The position numbers and the translations under genes are program-made. Shown piece by piece: positions 63,063 through 64,000 of a DNA stretch of 64,000 nt. The stretch is from Colwellia psychrerythraea (GTDB taxonomy: Bacteria; Pseudomonadota; Gammaproteobacteria; Enterobacterales; Alteromonadaceae), in contig NZ_JQED01000029.1 of assembly GCF_000764225.1 (NCBI RefSeq), positions 270,418 to 334,417 on the forward strand. The letters are read 5' to 3'. The notes under the pieces are model-generated. The model had not been told where the DNA came from, made no database searches, and saw only the letters and a list, made by a program, of their open reading frames with translations. Every line of letters starts with the position of its first letter. The stretch's first letter is position 1.

Positions 63063-63656
63063 TTAGTAAGGTGAAATAATAATTCCTATTTCTTTAAATA
63101 CTTTTTTAAATGCCTTTTTATTCACTCCGTAATATAAAAACACCTGTCCCCTAGTATTTCCTGATGAGTGTTTACCATCAAAACTCTCAAATGGGATTCT
63201 TTTATCAACAAGACATAATGCATCTGACTTTCTAGTTAATGATTGAAACCATTTAGTTTCTGTAGCGTTATTCACCAGTACAACCGCTTGAGAAATTGAA
63301 CTATCACTGATATTTTGCAGAAAAATTTCGACAGCCTTATCAATCAATTTTCTACTGTAAGGAGGATTCATAAACACAGTTCCTTGTTCTTTAAACCATA
63401 TTTGTTTAAATGCATTAGAATCGGCATCAAAATAACGTTCAGCTTTTACATATTCATTTGCTAAAGACGATGAAAAAGGATCAAGATCGATTGTTCCAAG
63501 TACCTTTCTTGTCATATCAGTATATATATTGGGGGTATACCAAGAGTCAGAGTCTCTTGAAGTTATATCACCAGGTTTTGAACCTATATAAGCTAACTTT
63601 TTTACGTCTGCTTTCATTATGTATTTTTCTATCCATTTATTTACATTGCCGTTCAA
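63063..63656 (-). CDS. DNA N-6-adenine-methyltransferase, phage Dam family
   Basis: A protein of up to 197 residues (184 from the ATG at 63617; the earlier TTG at 63656 is the other option, neither with a clear ribosome site). SWYTPNIYTDMTRKVLGTID followed by LDPFSSSLANEYVKAERYFD and TVFMNPPYSRKLIDKAVEIF are hallmarks of the phage-type Dam family; the catalytic NPPY is at residues 97-100. Such enzymes are usually found in prophages and mobile elements and modify adenine, often protecting DNA from host restriction. It is the first of three minus-strand genes with a second methyltransferase and a nuclease, just beside repeat sequences at the window end. Confidence 0.87.
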   Translation of the reverse strand: MNGNVNKWIEKYIMKADVKKLAYIGSKPGDITSRDSDSWYTPNIYTDMTRKVLGTIDLDPFSSSLANEYVKAERYFDADSNAFKQIWFKEQGTVFMNPPYSRKLIDKAVEIFLQNISDSSISQAVVLVNNATETKWFQSLTRKSDALCLVDKRIPFESFDGKHSSGNTRGQVFLYYGVNKKAFKKVFKEIGIIISPY

Positions 63657-63810
63657 GTCAAATTTACACTAAAACTTGAAAACTAACTACATAGATCAAA
63701 AAAACAATGATTTTGTAAAGAATAAGGTAGAAGTAACCGCACTAGTCAGATATATTTTCTTTTAATATCAATAACATTAAAAGAATAGCAATTAACTTAT
63801 AAGGATTATC

Positions 63811-63903
63811 ATGCCTGATAGAACGGAACATCAACATAACGCACACGAATTTCTCTTAGATAAATTTAACTCCTGCATATTCTCATGCATCGCGATCACC
63901 TAA
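63811..63903 (+). pseudogene. Short open frame ending inside the terminal repeats
   Basis: ATG at 63811 with AAGGAT five bases upstream opens a 30-codon frame, PDRTEHQHNAHEFLLDKFNS then CIFSCIAIT. Its last codons and stop fall in the first 23-bp repeat unit at 63894. The good ribosome site suggests a real gene whose remainder was replaced by the repeat-bearing element. The family is unknown. Confidence 0.4.
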
Positions 63904-64000
63904 TACCATCTAAGCCGATCACCTAATACCATCCATCGCGATCACTCAATACCATCGATGCCGATCACTTTTCGGTCAAAATGGTATTGAGTGATCGGCT
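63894..64000. repeat. Tandem 23-bp repeats and inverted copy, element end
   Basis: Units GATCACCTAATACCATC plus six bases start at 63894, 63917 and 63940 (the third has GATCACTCAATACCATC), and a partial unit starts at 63963. Then ATGGTATTGAGTGATC (63981-63996) is a perfect inverted copy of the third unit core. Multiple short repeats at an end with an inverted counterpart resemble ends of IS21-type insertion sequences, but no transposase lies inside the window, so the identity is open. Confidence 0.65.

Noticed and set aside
63894..63962. CRISPR array
   Set aside because: The 23-bp units are contiguous with almost no unique spacer between the conserved 17-base cores (six bases), and an inverted copy follows. 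This is not a repeat-spacer pattern, and no cas gene is present.

Overview
The window looks like a chromosomal stretch of an AT-rich marine gammaproteobacterium, most likely in or near the Colwelliaceae (Alteromonadales). This is inferred from base composition and from the mix of families: betIBA, a VC0807-type membrane protein, a DUF5610 protein, PEP-CTERM/PrsT genes and CadC-like TPR regulators. No rRNA or tRNA gene was seen. Only betA is cut by a window edge.

Layout. 1-3.6 kb: glycine-betaine synthesis genes betI-betB-betA on the minus strand (betA truncated), with a perfect palindromic operator candidate upstream. 4-17.7 kb: mostly unlinked housekeeping and accessory genes: cyclophilin lipoprotein, GNAT acetyltransferase, LysR regulator, carboxymuconolactone-decarboxylase-like protein, PAS-PAS-GGDEF cyclase, MFS exporter, MltB-type transglycosylase, ArgJ, an integral membrane protein, an EEP hydrolase and a PQQ-type sugar dehydrogenase. 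17.8-22.3 kb: a TonB-dependent receptor with a CxxC motif in its plug, followed by a secreted thioredoxin-fold protein, behind a Fur-box-like site; then a lone superfamily 2 helicase. 23-26.8 kb: a PEP-CTERM protein behind a sigma-54-type promoter, and the TPR protein PrsT; no exosortase is in the window. 27.4-35.7 kb: a tripartite RND efflux operon continuous with its own response regulator and histidine kinase, then a cytochrome b561. An 11-bp-periodic tandem CTTAACC box precedes both the efflux operon and b561, and a third copy precedes a decayed duplicate of the operon's first gene at 22.7 kb. 35.8-47.9 kb: DUF5610, CobW-type GTPase, YjdM, a T5orf172 protein, a relic of a glutathionyl-hydroquinone-reductase/pirin pair, a periplasmic binding-like protein, metallophosphoesterase, M16 protease lipoprotein, DJ-1/PfpI protein and MBL hydrolase.

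48.6-55.5 kb is a coherent electrophile/quinone-response cluster: NmrA-type reductase, two DoxX proteins (one frameshifted at its start), nitroreductase, glutathionyl-hydroquinone reductase, LysR regulator and pirin. The first two transcription units share a TTGA-N9-TCAA site at a fixed distance from a conserved ATTCCGTTTTTT block. The families match the E. coli YhaJ-linked set (yhaK, yqjF, yqjG). 55.5-61.3 kb: decayed sequence, a REP-like inverted repeat, a periplasmic binding-like protein, and a CadC-like TPR regulator divergent from a POT peptide transporter.

61.6-64 kb looks recently acquired: two DNA methyltransferases and a small PD-(D/E)XK nuclease on the minus strand, three short direct repeats on one side, and on the other 23-bp tandem repeats plus an inverted copy at the window end, resembling the complex end of an insertion sequence.
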